Assembly: GCA_002495675.1 (NCBI GenBank)
Contig: DAGH01000023.1
Span: 1 to 64,000 of the forward strand
Length of the DNA stretch: 64,000 nucleotides
Direction: 5' to 3'
Origin: Euryarchaeota archaeon UBA182
Lineage (GTDB): Archaea > Thermoplasmatota > Poseidoniia > Poseidoniales > Thalassarchaeaceae
Shown here: positions 17,149-27,700 of the stretch, in pieces
How positions within the stretch are numbered: the stretch's first letter is position 1
Layout: each line of letters opens with the position of its first letter
Notes under the pieces: model-generated
Told to the model about the DNA's origin: nothing
The model's input: the letters and a program-made list of their open reading frames with translations, nothing else
Databases searched by the model: none
Translations under genes and position numbers: made by a program

Positions 17149-17224
17149 TGGTAGTCCCGCCCGGATTCGAACCAGGGTCATGGCATCCAGAGTGCCATAT
17201 GATGGACCACTACACTACGGGACT
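17149..17224 (-). tRNA. tRNA-Gln (anticodon CUG) with encoded CCA
   Basis: Read on the minus strand, a seven-base acceptor stem AGTCCCG pairs with CGGGACT. The anticodon arm TGGCA / CTCTGGA / TGCCA gives anticodon CUG, the T arm is CCTGG with loop TTCGAAT, and the discriminator is A. The discriminator is followed directly by CCA in the DNA (17151-17149). There is no intron. The start sequence is typical of archaeal tRNA-Gln. Confidence 0.93.
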
Positions 17225-17280
17225 TCTGGTAGTCGGTGAGTGGTTCTGTATTTCAACGAACCCATGTCAGTAGGTCCCCA

Positions 17281-18315
17281 TCATCCACGGAATCTGGTCA
17301 TTATCTCTTCGTGCCTTTCCCTGCTGGGGCGCAGCATGTCCTCGCTTAGGTCGCACAGAGGCGTATCGATGAGGCCCTGATCCTCGTCTGCAGTCGGCAT
17401 ATCCGTGTTGTGATGGAGCAATCCTGTAATGTGTTTCTTGTCCACTTCCGCCATGTGGAGTGCTGATATTGCGGCAGTTGGGTCCGTGTAATCATATTCG
17501 GTGGATAGCGTCTCCAGCCTCAGCACGCTGCCATCGAAAAGCTCCACGTCCTCGAATCCACCTTCAGGAATGTCCACCTCGTTCATAGGTTGGAAATGAT
17601 GGATGTAATCGACGCCGTGCAGCTCTTCAGTCTGGGTCTTGACATACCCGTACGATTTGTAGGACTCATCGTTATTTGCAAATGTGACGCACGGAGAGAT
17701 AACATCGATCACAGCCATGCCGTTGTGGCTTAGTGCAGCTTTCATCAAAGACGTAAGCTGTTTTTTCGCTCCAGAGAAGGAGCGGGCCACAAATCCACAG
17801 CCCAAGTTGATGGCCAACTTGCACATGTCGATGGGAGGCTGTTCGTTGGGTGCTCCCTTTCGCTTCTTGGACCCCTTCTCAACTGTAGCGGAATACTGTC
17901 CTTTGGTGAGGCCGTAGACGCCGTTGTTTTCGATGATGTAAACCATGTTCAGATTCCTGCGTATAGCATGGATGAACTGGCCGATGCCTATGCTTGCTGA
18001 GTCACCATCGCCCGAAACACCGAGGTACACTAAGTCCTTGTTGACCATGTTGGCACCAGTGGTCACTGATGGCATTCTACCGTGGACTGTGTTGAATCCA
18101 TGAGATTGGCCTAGGAAATATGCTGGCGTCTTGGATGAACAGCCTATCCCGCTCATCTTTGCTATTCTACTGGGCTCTATGCCATTTTCCCAGCAGGCTT
18201 GGATTATGACTCCGGAAATTTGGTCGTGTCCACAACCGGGACAAAGAGATGATGGCCCCCCTGTGTAGTCGCTCTTGGGCCTGTCAATAACATTGAGTTT
18301 GATCACTTTGCTCAT
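17281..18315 (-). CDS. korB: 2-oxoacid:ferredoxin oxidoreductase beta subunit (probably 2-oxoglutarate)
   Basis: This is the TPP-binding subunit of the CoA-acylating, ferredoxin-reducing enzyme. The TPP/Mg motif is GVSGDGDSASIGIGQF followed by ENNGVYGLTKGQ. Cysteines for the proximal [4Fe-4S] cluster are in SLCPGCGH (25, 28), SGIGCSSKTP and SPCVTF. At 344 residues it is somewhat longer than typical KorB, owing to a C-terminal tail. The ATG overlaps the korA stop (ATGA). The KorA partner with an N-terminal gamma domain points to 2-oxoglutarate, though pyruvate or branched-chain acids are not excluded by sequence alone. Confidence 0.92.
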   Translation of the reverse strand: MSKVIKLNVIDRPKSDYTGGPSSLCPGCGHDQISGVIIQACWENGIEPSRIAKMSGIGCSSKTPAYFLGQSHGFNTVHGRMPSVTTGANMVNKDLVYLGVSGDGDSASIGIGQFIHAIRRNLNMVYIIENNGVYGLTKGQYSATVEKGSKKRKGAPNEQPPIDMCKLAINLGCGFVARSFSGAKKQLTSLMKAALSHNGMAVIDVISPCVTFANNDESYKSYGYVKTQTEELHGVDYIHHFQPMNEVDIPEGGFEDVELFDGSVLRLETLSTEYDYTDPTAAISALHMAEVDKKHITGLLHHNTDMPTADEDQGLIDTPLCDLSEDMLRPSRERHEEIMTRFRG

Positions 18316-20099
18316 TGTGCCCTCTCCTTCAGAACCTCTAGTATTAGTTCGGCATATATTCTTGCTCTTGGTGGCATACCGTCAGAGTAAGCCACGCTCG
18401 ATATTTTTGGTACTAGGTTTATTGGGAGCTCTTTCCTCAACACTCCGTAGAGTTGCCCATCTCTGTTTATCTCTAGGACTATCACCCTATTGTGTCGTTC
18501 GATGAAGGCCTCAATGTCAGGGTGAAGGGGCACAGCCCTTACTCGGCACTGGCTCACTTTCAGGCCAGTTTCTTCGATGATGTCGTCGATTTCTTGTATT
18601 GAGTTTTCCATTGATCCCATGTAGATGATCCCCACATCTTGTTCGGCTTCCTCACGGATCACCGGCCCAGGCAGGTGTTTCCTAGCGTTGAATAATTTCC
18701 TCTTCAGGCGCATCATCAGTTTTTGATACACCTCTGGATCCTCACTGTATATTCCATCCTCATCATGACCGGTTCCCCTGTATAATATGGGGTCTAACCC
18801 AGAACCTGGTAGCGTTCTGTAGGGAATTCCATCTCCGTCGACATCCCTGTATCTGCCATAGTTTTCGATTGCGGCCATCTGATCGGCTGATCGGACGACT
18901 TTGCCTCTGTCTATTGGCTGGTCTGGATATTCAAAGCCACTGCAGACCCAGTTATTCATTCCCAAATCTAGGTCTGAGAAACCGAAAACTAAGGTCTGGA
19001 ACCTCTCGGCATAATCGAAGGCCTTCCATCCGAACTCGAAGCACTCCTCGACAGTACCTGGGATGAGGACAATATGTTCGGTATCACCATGGCTCGCCTC
19101 TCGAAGGAGGTTCAAATCCCCCTGTTGTGTTCTCGTAGGCAGCCCCGTGGAGGGCCCAACCCTGTTGACGTCCCAAATCACGCCTGGAACTTCTGCAAAG
19201 TATGCCAACCCGATGAATTCGGACATCAATGAGATGCCTGGGCCAGAGGTACATGTCATCCCCCTGCCTCCAGCCCAGCCTGCTCCGAGAACCATGCCTG
19301 CTGCTGCCAACTCGTCTTCGGCCTGCACCACGGCGCAGGTTGACATGCCGTCTTCTGTCTCTCTCAATTGTGGGAGCCAGTGAATTATGCCCTCTGCAAG
19401 GGACGAAGAGGGTGTGATGGGGTACCACGATAGCATGTTGACTCCTCCGTAGATCGATCCAAGGGCGGCAGCTTCGTTCCCGTCGATGAGGAATGTGCCC
19501 TCTTTCTTCTGTCGAGCTTCAACAATGTGTGGACTTTCCCATGTGATTGCCTCTTCGGCCATCTTCCTGCCTTCCTCTATGGCTCTAAGATTGACTTCCA
19601 CTGCCGTTTTCTTTCCTTTGAACTGCCTATTGACGGCCTTTTCAAGGGCGACCTGATCTATTCCAATCAGGTGCTGGATGATCCCGACGTAGTACATATT
19701 GGCAATCATCTTGGCCATTTTGGGATTTATTCCGCGTGCAAGCTTTGTCATCGGTAGCCCAAAAACTAGGCAATCATCGCGTTCAACTGGTAACTTCACA
19801 TTCTCGTTATAGATGATAATAGAACCAGATTCGATTTTTTCTATATCCTTGAACCAGGTATCCGCATTCATCAGGATCTGGATGTCGGTTTTGTCCCCGG
19901 GAGCCTGGTACCCCTGATCCGAAGCACGAATGATGAACCAGGTGGGGAGCCCAGAAATATTGCTTGGAAATAGGTTCTTTCCACTGACTGGAACCCCCAT
20001 CTCAAACATTGAGTTCAGGAGAATAAGGTTGGATGATTGGGATCCAGTCCCGTTGGCAGTTGCGACGTTGATTACGAAGTCGTTTATTGATACATCCAT
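18312..20099 (-). CDS. korA: 2-oxoacid:ferredoxin oxidoreductase, fused gamma-alpha subunit
   Basis: About 595 residues. The N-terminal 180 or so form the gamma domain (GTGSQSSNLILLNSMFEMGV, then NISGLPTWFIIRASDQGY), followed by the alpha pyrimidine-binding domain from about 200, with GNEAAALGSIYGGV, WYPITPSSSLAEGI, CTSGPGISLMSEFIG and PSTGLPTRTQQGDLN. It pairs with KorB to bind TPP at their interface. A Met five codons upstream is possible. Together with aconitase at 21.3 kb it suggests a ferredoxin-linked oxidative TCA step. Confidence 0.92.
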   Translation of the reverse strand: MDVSINDFVINVATANGTGSQSSNLILLNSMFEMGVPVSGKNLFPSNISGLPTWFIIRASDQGYQAPGDKTDIQILMNADTWFKDIEKIESGSIIIYNENVKLPVERDDCLVFGLPMTKLARGINPKMAKMIANMYYVGIIQHLIGIDQVALEKAVNRQFKGKKTAVEVNLRAIEEGRKMAEEAITWESPHIVEARQKKEGTFLIDGNEAAALGSIYGGVNMLSWYPITPSSSLAEGIIHWLPQLRETEDGMSTCAVVQAEDELAAAGMVLGAGWAGGRGMTCTSGPGISLMSEFIGLAYFAEVPGVIWDVNRVGPSTGLPTRTQQGDLNLLREASHGDTEHIVLIPGTVEECFEFGWKAFDYAERFQTLVFGFSDLDLGMNNWVCSGFEYPDQPIDRGKVVRSADQMAAIENYGRYRDVDGDGIPYRTLPGSGLDPILYRGTGHDEDGIYSEDPEVYQKLMMRLKRKLFNARKHLPGPVIREEAEQDVGIIYMGSMENSIQEIDDIIEETGLKVSQCRVRAVPLHPDIEAFIERHNRVIVLEINRDGQLYGVLRKELPINLVPKISSVAYSDGMPPRARIYAELILEVLKERAQ

Positions 20100-20262
20100 T
20101 TCGGGAATACACATCCTTGCAAGCGTACATCAGCAGTGCGAGCGGGCCCTCGCTGTTGCATGAGGGACTTGAGTATTCCTGTCTCATAAACGATTCCAAT
20201 ACGAGAAAAATTCCAATCTCATCATCCGTCATCTTTTCATTCCAGACACCAGCCGAACGGCC
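20100..20262. promoter_or_regulatory. Divergent spacer between korA and the cyclophilin gene
   Basis: The 163 bases separate two outward-reading genes. In the korA leader a five-base-pair inverted repeat with a six-base loop (20138-20142 with 20149-20153) could fold in the transcript, about 40-60 bases before the korA start. The plus-strand side is A/T-rich, with no convincing TATA element. Promoter content is inferred from the divergent arrangement only. Confidence 0.25.
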
Positions 20263-21297
20263 ATGCCCTCTACCACTGTGAAGAACGCCGTTGCAAAGTC
20301 AAAAGATCTGATGGAAGATGGTGATTATGCTGCAGCCCTGTCTATCCTGAGAGACTCTTGGGATAGCAAACTAAGCAAAGGGGATCAAATGTTGCTTGTA
20401 AGAACCGCGGGACTAGTCCACATGTCACGAGGTCAAAATGACGAGTCGGTTAGGAGGCAGGCATGGAAGGAATCGAGGAAGAGCTTTGAGCGCGCTCAGA
20501 AAATAGACCCAGGAAACAAGGAGACTCGAAAACAACTGAATGCCCTGATGTCCATGATGGACGAGGCCAACATACAAGTCGGTAGGGGATTCTCTATATT
20601 TGCAAATGGCGAGCCCACTCCTTTTGGGTTGTTGGCCATGTTCCTATCGGGTATCGTTCTACTAGCCGTGTTCGGCCAAGGGCGCGACTTGATTGCAGGG
20701 TGGGGTGATGATGACACTCCAGTCTCTCTTGAGGGGGACACCGTCAAGTTCACTGTAAGTTATTACCCCCAAATCGGAGGTCAGAAGGTCACCAGTGAGA
20801 TTGACATTCAACTATACGCAGATCTGGCGCCCTCGCACGTTTCCAGTTTTCTCCAACATGTAGAGGCCGGGTTCTATGACCAGACAACCTTCCACAGGAT
20901 AATTGATGATTTCATGATACAAGGGGGGGATTTTGAGAATTCAGATGGAACAGGCGGATATGCTGCGAGTTTCTATGGGTATTGCAATGGCCAACAGGAG
21001 GCTAATGCAGGAGCCTGCTCCTACACTCAATACACACTGCCAGATGAAGCAGACAATGGACTCCAGCACCAGCCTTGCACTATCTCGATGGCCAAGACCA
21101 GCTCCCCGAACACAGGTGGCAGCCAATTTTTCCTAATCCCGGAGGACAGCACTCCAAGTTGGCTCGATGGTCAACACACCGTTTTTGGCACGATAATTGC
21201 CGGATGCGAGGCGGTCACCAGCATCAGCGAGGTTCCAACGGGCAGTAATGATCGACCGACAAATCCAGTAAATCTAGAATCAGCTGTATTGCTGTGA
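20263..21297 (+). CDS. Membrane-anchored cyclophilin-type peptidyl-prolyl isomerase with an N-terminal TPR-like region
   Basis: The 344-residue chain has a helical TPR-like N-terminus (about 1-110; SFERAQKIDPGNKETRKQL is the clearest unit), one membrane helix (about 118-140) and a cyclophilin domain (155-340) with FHRIIDDFMIQGGD, SPNTGGSQFFLI and WLDGQHTVFGTI. Between the active-site strand and CTISMAK an insert carries two cysteines, with a third at its end, which suggests disulfides and an extracytoplasmic catalytic domain. Active-site Arg, Phe and Gln residues are kept. It may help fold the large surface proteins encoded nearby (inference). Confidence 0.88.
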   Translation: MPSTTVKNAVAKSKDLMEDGDYAAALSILRDSWDSKLSKGDQMLLVRTAGLVHMSRGQNDESVRRQAWKESRKSFERAQKIDPGNKETRKQLNALMSMMDEANIQVGRGFSIFANGEPTPFGLLAMFLSGIVLLAVFGQGRDLIAGWGDDDTPVSLEGDTVKFTVSYYPQIGGQKVTSEIDIQLYADLAPSHVSSFLQHVEAGFYDQTTFHRIIDDFMIQGGDFENSDGTGGYAASFYGYCNGQQEANAGACSYTQYTLPDEADNGLQHQPCTISMAKTSSPNTGGSQFFLIPEDSTPSWLDGQHTVFGTIIAGCEAVTSISEVPTGSNDRPTNPVNLESAVLL

Positions 21298-21343
21298 TAC
21301 GATTCTCCCGGCACCTTCAATTGCCACCTTCCGGAGGGGATGT

Positions 21344-24031
21344 ATGATGGGCGACACCTTGCCGTTTGATTCGATGAGGATGTTCGAGAAGTCTGACGGC
21401 TCGACGTCTCGTTTTGCGTCGATACAGGCACTAGAAGAGGCAGGACTGTGCGTTATTGACGACCTGCCCTATACTATCCGCATATTGTTGGAGTCTGCAC
21501 TAAGGCTTTGCGATGAACGATCAATTAACTTAGAGGATATCGAAAATATCGCGTCTTGGAGCCCCGACTGCGAGAGGAGCGAGATACCCTACAGGCCCAG
21601 CCGAGTATTGCTACAGGACTTCACAGGGGTCCCTGCAGTGGTCGATATCGCGGCGATGCGGGATGCCATGGTCGAGATGGGCGGAGATCCAAACAAGGTT
21701 AATCCTAAGGTACCTGTTGATCTTGTCATCGATCACAGCATACAAGTGGATGCGTCAGGATTGGTCCCCAATGCACTGGAACTCAACCTTGAGTTTGAAT
21801 ATCATAGGAATATGGAGCGGTATTCATTCTTGAAATGGGGACAGTCGTCCTTCTCTAATTTTCGTGCGGTGCCCCCTGGTCGAGGGATAGTTCACCAAGT
21901 AAATCTAGAATGGATAGCGTCTGTCGCCCGCGAAGAAAATGGAATCTGGTTGCCTGATTCTTTGGTCGGTACTGATAGCCACACCACAATGATCAACGGA
22001 TTGGGAGTGTTAGGTTGGGGAGTAGGAGGCATTGAGGCCGAGGCGGTTATGTTGGGCCAACCAATATACATGCTTCTCCCCGAGGTGGTTGGAATGGAAT
22101 TAACCGGTTCCCTCAAACCAGGCGTCACCGCGACGGATATGGCACTCAGGATTGTTGAAATGCTGCGGGAACATGGGGTAGTCGGTCGATTCGTTGAGTT
22201 CTTCGGCAATGGATTGGATTCGTTGAACCTTCCAGATAGGGCCACCATCGCGAACATGGCCCCTGAATACGGGGCAACTTGCGGTTTCTTCCCAGCAGAC
22301 CAAGTCACACTGGACTACCTGGTATCATCGGGGAGGGATCCCTCAGGAGTGGAGGACATAGGACGCTACCTGCGGGCGAATTCCTTGTTCAGGCACGAAA
22401 CCTCAACAACACCAAAATTCACATCGACGATACATCTTGACCTATCTTCGGTGGTATCGTCAATGGCTGGTCCAAAGCGACCACAAGACAGGGTCGAATT
22501 GGCGGTAATGAGGGATCATTGGAGGGAATCACTGACAGCACCATTGGGGCACTCTGGTCACGGATTGGACAACGCTGATATTTCCGAAACTCAGCAACTT
22601 GAGGAAAGGGGCACTATCCTCAGCCATGGTTCAGTGGTAATCGCCGCAATCACCAGTTGTACGAACACCAGCAATCCGTCCGTGATGATAGGAGCTGGAC
22701 TACTGGCTAGGAATGCCATCAAGGCAGGGCTTTCAATCAAGCCATGGGTCAAACCCAGCCTGGCACCCGGCTCTAGGGTAGTGACAGAATACTTGGAGGC
22801 GGCGGGTTTGGATGAGGACCTCGCACATTTAGGATTCAACACGGTTGGTTACGGTTGTACGACATGTATAGGGAACTCAGGACCCTTGGATGAGGACATA
22901 GAACAGGCAATAGACCAGGGAGACCTTGTAGTAGGCAGCGTACTATCCGGAAACAGAAATTTCGAAGGTAGGGTGCATGCCAAAGTCAAAGCCAATTATC
23001 TAGCGAGCCCCCCCTTAGTCGTCGCATATGCAATCGCAGGCCATCTTGATTTTGACTTCTCTTCCGACCCAATGGGATTTGACAGGGACGGCCAGCCTGT
23101 GTATTTGAGGGACATCTGGCCATCAGATCAGGAAATCGGTGACGTGGTATCAAAGGCCATTTCTCCTCAGATGTATCGTGATCGATACTCAGACGTCTTG
23201 TCCGAGCCACGCTGGGAGGCTATTCCTGCCCGGGACTCTGAATTGTATGAATGGGATCCAAAATCAACATACGTCAGGAGACCCACCTTCTTGACCGACA
23301 TCCCCTCGGAAATTGAGCCTATTAAGCCGATCACGGGCGCTCGCGCGCTATTGGTTTTAGGAGACAGTGTCACGACGGATCACATCAGTCCTGCAGGAGC
23401 ATTCTCGGTTTCTTCACCTGCTGGAGAATACCTTCAGGATCACGGATTAGAAAAGACTGAGTTCAATTCATACGGCAGCAGACGCGGAAACCACGAAGTT
23501 ATGATGAGAGGGACATTTGCCAACGTCCGAATCAAAAACAAATTGGCTCCAGGTACGACCGGGGGATTCACGACCCATATCCCATCTAACGAGGTCTTAT
23601 CCATTTTCGACGCTAGTGTGAGGTACAAAAATGAGGGAACTCCTCTGATCGTTATCGCGGGTAGCCAATATGGAACAGGAAGTAGCAGGGACTGGGCGGC
23701 TAAAGGACCACTTCTGCTAGGGGTAAAGGCAGTAATCGCAACGTCGTTTGAAAGGATACATAGGTCCAATTTGGTCGGGATGGGAATACTCCCGCTGACA
23801 TTCACGGAGGGACAAGGGCCTGATGAAATCGGCCTCGACGGTACGGAGTCTTTCGACATTCCATCCCATCTTGCCACAAAGCCTGGACAGATCATCCCGA
23901 TAATTGCCAGAAACAAAGCAGGCGGATCAACCAGCTTCGAAGCCAAGGTCAGGCTTGATACACCTGTTGAAGTCGAATACTTTCAGAATGGTGGAATCCT
24001 TCAAACTGTACTCAGGGGTTTGGCAAAATAG
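21344..24031 (+). CDS. acnA: Aconitate hydratase A
   Basis: The 895-residue enzyme isomerises citrate to isocitrate in the TCA cycle. The [4Fe-4S] cysteines lie in ITSCTNTSNPSVMIGAG and YGCTTCIGNSG. Substrate and swivel-domain blocks LVGTDSHTTMINGLGVLGWG, GDSVTTDHISPAGAF and AGSQYGTGSSRDWAAKG are intact. Length and order match AcnA/IRP-type aconitases. A GGAGGGG sequence stands just before two consecutive Met codons, and the second (21347) has the better spacing. A small gene starting with TTG follows directly. Confidence 0.96.
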   Translation: MMGDTLPFDSMRMFEKSDGSTSRFASIQALEEAGLCVIDDLPYTIRILLESALRLCDERSINLEDIENIASWSPDCERSEIPYRPSRVLLQDFTGVPAVVDIAAMRDAMVEMGGDPNKVNPKVPVDLVIDHSIQVDASGLVPNALELNLEFEYHRNMERYSFLKWGQSSFSNFRAVPPGRGIVHQVNLEWIASVAREENGIWLPDSLVGTDSHTTMINGLGVLGWGVGGIEAEAVMLGQPIYMLLPEVVGMELTGSLKPGVTATDMALRIVEMLREHGVVGRFVEFFGNGLDSLNLPDRATIANMAPEYGATCGFFPADQVTLDYLVSSGRDPSGVEDIGRYLRANSLFRHETSTTPKFTSTIHLDLSSVVSSMAGPKRPQDRVELAVMRDHWRESLTAPLGHSGHGLDNADISETQQLEERGTILSHGSVVIAAITSCTNTSNPSVMIGAGLLARNAIKAGLSIKPWVKPSLAPGSRVVTEYLEAAGLDEDLAHLGFNTVGYGCTTCIGNSGPLDEDIEQAIDQGDLVVGSVLSGNRNFEGRVHAKVKANYLASPPLVVAYAIAGHLDFDFSSDPMGFDRDGQPVYLRDIWPSDQEIGDVVSKAISPQMYRDRYSDVLSEPRWEAIPARDSELYEWDPKSTYVRRPTFLTDIPSEIEPIKPITGARALLVLGDSVTTDHISPAGAFSVSSPAGEYLQDHGLEKTEFNSYGSRRGNHEVMMRGTFANVRIKNKLAPGTTGGFTTHIPSNEVLSIFDASVRYKNEGTPLIVIAGSQYGTGSSRDWAAKGPLLLGVKAVIATSFERIHRSNLVGMGILPLTFTEGQGPDEIGLDGTESFDIPSHLATKPGQIIPIIARNKAGGSTSFEAKVRLDTPVEVEYFQNGGILQTVLRGLAK

Positions 24032-24037
24032 GAGGTG
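24031..24037 (+). promoter_or_regulatory. Shine-Dalgarno sequence that fixes a TTG start
   Basis: A perfect GGAGGTG begins at the last base of the aconitase stop codon and stands five bases before the TTG at 24043. It decides the start of the downstream gene, which has no nearby ATG, and shows that this genome uses strong ribosome binding sites inside operons. Confidence 0.7.
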
Positions 24038-24042
24038 CAGCT

Positions 24043-24645
24043 TTGAAATCCAGACTAGTGTTCAGGCATGATGGCCATGAGATCATCGCGGTTATCGAGG
24101 GCCCTCAGGCGTGGGTGAAACATTTCTCTGATCAAATAGGCCTGGGCACAGACTCTGGTTGGATGATTGAGCTAACCCATGGGAAAGGAAAGGACCCACT
24201 GAGGCCCAGCAGCGATGAACCAATCTTGCCCGGCCCACCACCTGATCCATCGAGAATACCAGCGGTAATCCGTGAAATTGGTTCCTTTGATCCTGCACAG
24301 AATCAGGATGCCAATGGGCCCCCGGATCTCGATGAAAATGAGCTGAAAATTTTTATCTCTGAGATGCCAGAGCCGCAAATCCCTCCAGACTCGATATCAA
24401 TGGACCCGCTTACTGAGGAGTGGCTGAGGCTCGTAATGGCGATCGTCATCACTGAACACGGTCTTTCATCAATAACCCCGCAGAAGATAGCCGACCTGCT
24501 TTCGGAAAGGACGGCCCTTGACGAAATTGCCGTCAGCCTAGCATTGAAGCGTTTGTGGGCCTCTGGAAAGGTGGACAGAATTCTAACAGATGCAGGTCAT
24601 GAGTATGCTCCTTCCCCCTCTTGGATACAGGTGTACAGAGATTAA
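24043..24645 (+). CDS. Hypothetical protein co-transcribed with aconitase
   Basis: A 200-residue protein, not recognised, read from a TTG start with a strong ribosome binding site. Residues 1-45 look like a small alpha/beta domain (RLVFRHDGHEIIAVIEGP). A proline-rich linker follows (50-115). The last 80 residues are helical and resemble a winged-helix-like module: TPQKIADLLSERTALDEIAVSLALKRLWASGKV has the spacing of a helix-turn-helix with two following helices. A DNA- or protein-binding role is only a guess. The 11-base gap to aconitase indicates one transcript. Confidence 0.65.
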   Translation: MKSRLVFRHDGHEIIAVIEGPQAWVKHFSDQIGLGTDSGWMIELTHGKGKDPLRPSSDEPILPGPPPDPSRIPAVIREIGSFDPAQNQDANGPPDLDENELKIFISEMPEPQIPPDSISMDPLTEEWLRLVMAIVITEHGLSSITPQKIADLLSERTALDEIAVSLALKRLWASGKVDRILTDAGHEYAPSPSWIQVYRD

Positions 24646-24710
24646 CAACAAGACCCAGCATCGCGCATTTGTTGGTAAATAATAAGAGACCATTGCTACT
24701 CCGGCGAGCC

Positions 24711-27700
24711 ATGCGCAGCGCAGGCAAGGCGAAAGGAAATGAGAATAGGAGAGTCAAGGCGATCACTCTAGTCGCCATGATGGTATCCATGACAATGCTT
24801 AGTATGATTCCAGCAGCTAGTGCCTCCCAGATCACACAATATGCAGTTCAGAGGGATCCTCATTACGTTGACACAGGGGACTTAGACTGCGATGGAGACA
24901 ACGACATCGTTGCGTCTAGCAGCATGGGCTTTTACCTCACGTCTATGTTCAACGACGGCTCCGGAGGCTTCCCTGACAGACAAGACATATTCATCGCAGG
25001 TGGAGTGGGAGATTCCCAACGACAAAACATATTCCAGACTGCAAACAGCCAACAAATCCAGATCGCCGACATAGACGGCGACCAAATGCCAGACATCGTT
25101 TATTTCCAAGAGAATGTTAGATTCGTGGGAGAAACCTTCGTCAGACCTGCTAACCTAACGGTTATTTGGGGCGAGTGTAACAAGAACACCCATCAATGGG
25201 ATCGTGACATCATCGAAATCCCCTCGCACCCATTTAGCCAAGGCATGGATGTTGGCGACATAGACGACGATGGCGATGATGACATCGTTCTTGCAACCAT
25301 GACCCCCGACGGTGGCCAGACTTACGTAGAAGTGTTCAAGGGGCCAGATCCAGGCCCGCAAGCAGATCAGACGATCCTCGTTCCCGCCCCGACTTATGGC
25401 CATTACAGCTACATTGAGTTGGGACAATGGGGTGAGGATCTAGCACAAGACCCCATCACTGGGCAAACTCTCCCCGGTGAATGCGAAGACCTCGATCTTT
25501 GGGTCTTGAGGACTCCGAGATTCAATCCCGGAGCCGGTTATTCCGTGGGCAACTATGACAACATGACCGTATTGGAATTTGATTGCGTCACTGGCTTGTA
25601 TGCTGATCCAAACGTTGGAGGATCTGCAGCCGCTGCTGTCCACGATTTCACCCTAGATGCCGAGCATGGATATGAGCTTGAGATCGATGTGGAGGATACG
25701 GACGGTGACGGAATCGTCGACATGGTCGCTGCAGTTGATGGTATAGAAGGTAGAATCAGCTATGCAACCCGATCCTCCGTTGGATCAAATTGGGACACAA
25801 GGAATTACATCAATTTAGGAAACTATAAGGGCGCCTCAATCACGATTTCAGACGTCAATGGTGATGGAAAAATGGACTTCTTCATACCCACTGAACTGAC
25901 TCTGACACGACTACAGGACTCGTCCTCCAGAAACCAAACATACACGACTGTTGAGAACCTTAGAGAACTTAACAGCGTGGAGATCATCCTTTCCAACGGT
26001 CAGGGGACTGGATACCTCTCCCCAATTTCCTTCGACGTAGGCAGAAGACCGACGGTCGCCGCTCCAGCACAACTCAAAGGAGATGACACTACCGCCCAGG
26101 AAATCATAATCGGGCAGAGAGACTACTCCTACCGATTTGGGAGCGGAGCCATGTGGATGGACAGCCTTGGTTGGCCCGGAGCAGGAGATTTCCTGTCGGT
26201 GCTCACGCTTGACAACCAAGATGTCGCAATCGATGGATTAACGATCGCACCCGCTTCTACAGACCCCTCCACTGGAGATGCACAACTCGGCGAGGGTACT
26301 AGATTCGTTAACGTCACTCTGATGAACACTGGCCTAAACCCAGTTAGTGGATCAGTGGACCTCGACCTCGCAGTGAAGGAAGTCGTCGGCGGGGTAGACA
26401 CATTGGTGTATTCCAACGATTTCGATGGAAACGAGGACACAACAAACTGCGCTGGTTGTACTTGGGCAGGGGCATCATACACCTCTGACTTCGCCCCAGG
26501 AACATCTTGGCACGCTGAGACGGGTTCAACCGCTGCAACTGAAAACGTGTCCACCTACGAGGCTGACCATAATCCAACAAACTACATGTGGGCAGGACTC
26601 GACTACAATGGTACTGCTGAGAACAACTCGGGCTACTTCAACAACATGGATGAGGCTTTCATCCTAGAGGACGTCGATCTAACTGGGGCCGATGCGGCAT
26701 TCCTCGATGTCTCCATATTGTGCAGCGTGGCATTCACGAACCTCTTCCTTTCAGAGCCGTACGTCGTTCAGGAGAGATGGCTGTATGAAGACTCTTGCGG
26801 CATCGAGGCCTTCTCTGAGGGGCGTGGATGGGAGAGTGTCTGGTTCCAGGGCGGCTACGACTTAGACCGATACTTCAACATCCTCCAATTGAACCAAGAT
26901 CCAGAGTTGGAAATAAAGAACTTCGCCATATATCCACAATACGTCACTGAATGGACGAACTACACAGAAGGCGGTGATGAGGATGAAGACGCGAACACAC
27001 TAGATGCTATCGATCTCACTCCCTATGCGGGGGAGGTGATTGACCTTAGATTCAGATTCAGAAGCGGCCTTTACGGTTCTGTGGGAACAACGGACACCTC
27101 GTATGATACTGGGCTCGATGGTTTCGCATTCGATAACATCACCATCATAAAGAGAAACACGATTTTCGGACAAGAACAATCAATCTCGCAACAAGTGAGC
27201 TTCCAACCCCTTGCAGCAGGTGAAGAGAGGGAAATCACCCTGTCAGCAGACTTCTTGGATAACACAACCTACTACATTAGCGCTGGATTGACCAATTTCA
27301 ACGGATTCATAGACCAGGATCCTATCAATGATGCATTAAAGTTCCAGACCACTGTCAAGAACCTCTATGACCCGGGACTAGCGGCAGATCCATTCGTCGA
27401 TTTCGAACCAGGAGTTCGCTACGCATCTGCAGAGTACCCTATCGAAATCATGGTCCAGAACTTTGGGAACACCATTACAAATTGGACCACAGAGGCAGAA
27501 ATATTCAATGCATTACCCGATTTGACAGCAATTGAGGACTTCTCGGGAATCAACCCAATCTGGTCCGATGATGGAAACGATAACGGAACAAGACTGGATG
27601 ATTCCACCACTTCGAACCAAGTTCTTCCCCAAAATCAAGGTGTCTTCAAGAACTACGCATACTGGCTGGGTGATCCTGATGTGGGCTACGGCGATGATTG

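Noticed and set aside
17079..17273. A 64-codon frame across the tRNA-Gln gene
   Set aside because: It runs through the antisense strand of a clear tRNA and has no domain.
20131..20155. Inverted repeat in the korA leader considered as a riboswitch
   Set aside because: A five-base-pair stem with a six-base loop is too weak to support a structured element; noted only as part of the spacer.
21892..22308. A 138-codon minus-strand frame opposite aconitase
   Set aside because: Antisense to highly conserved catalytic blocks; no domain visible.
23440..23946. A 168-codon minus-strand frame opposite aconitase
   Set aside because: Antisense to the conserved swivel domain and without a domain of its own.
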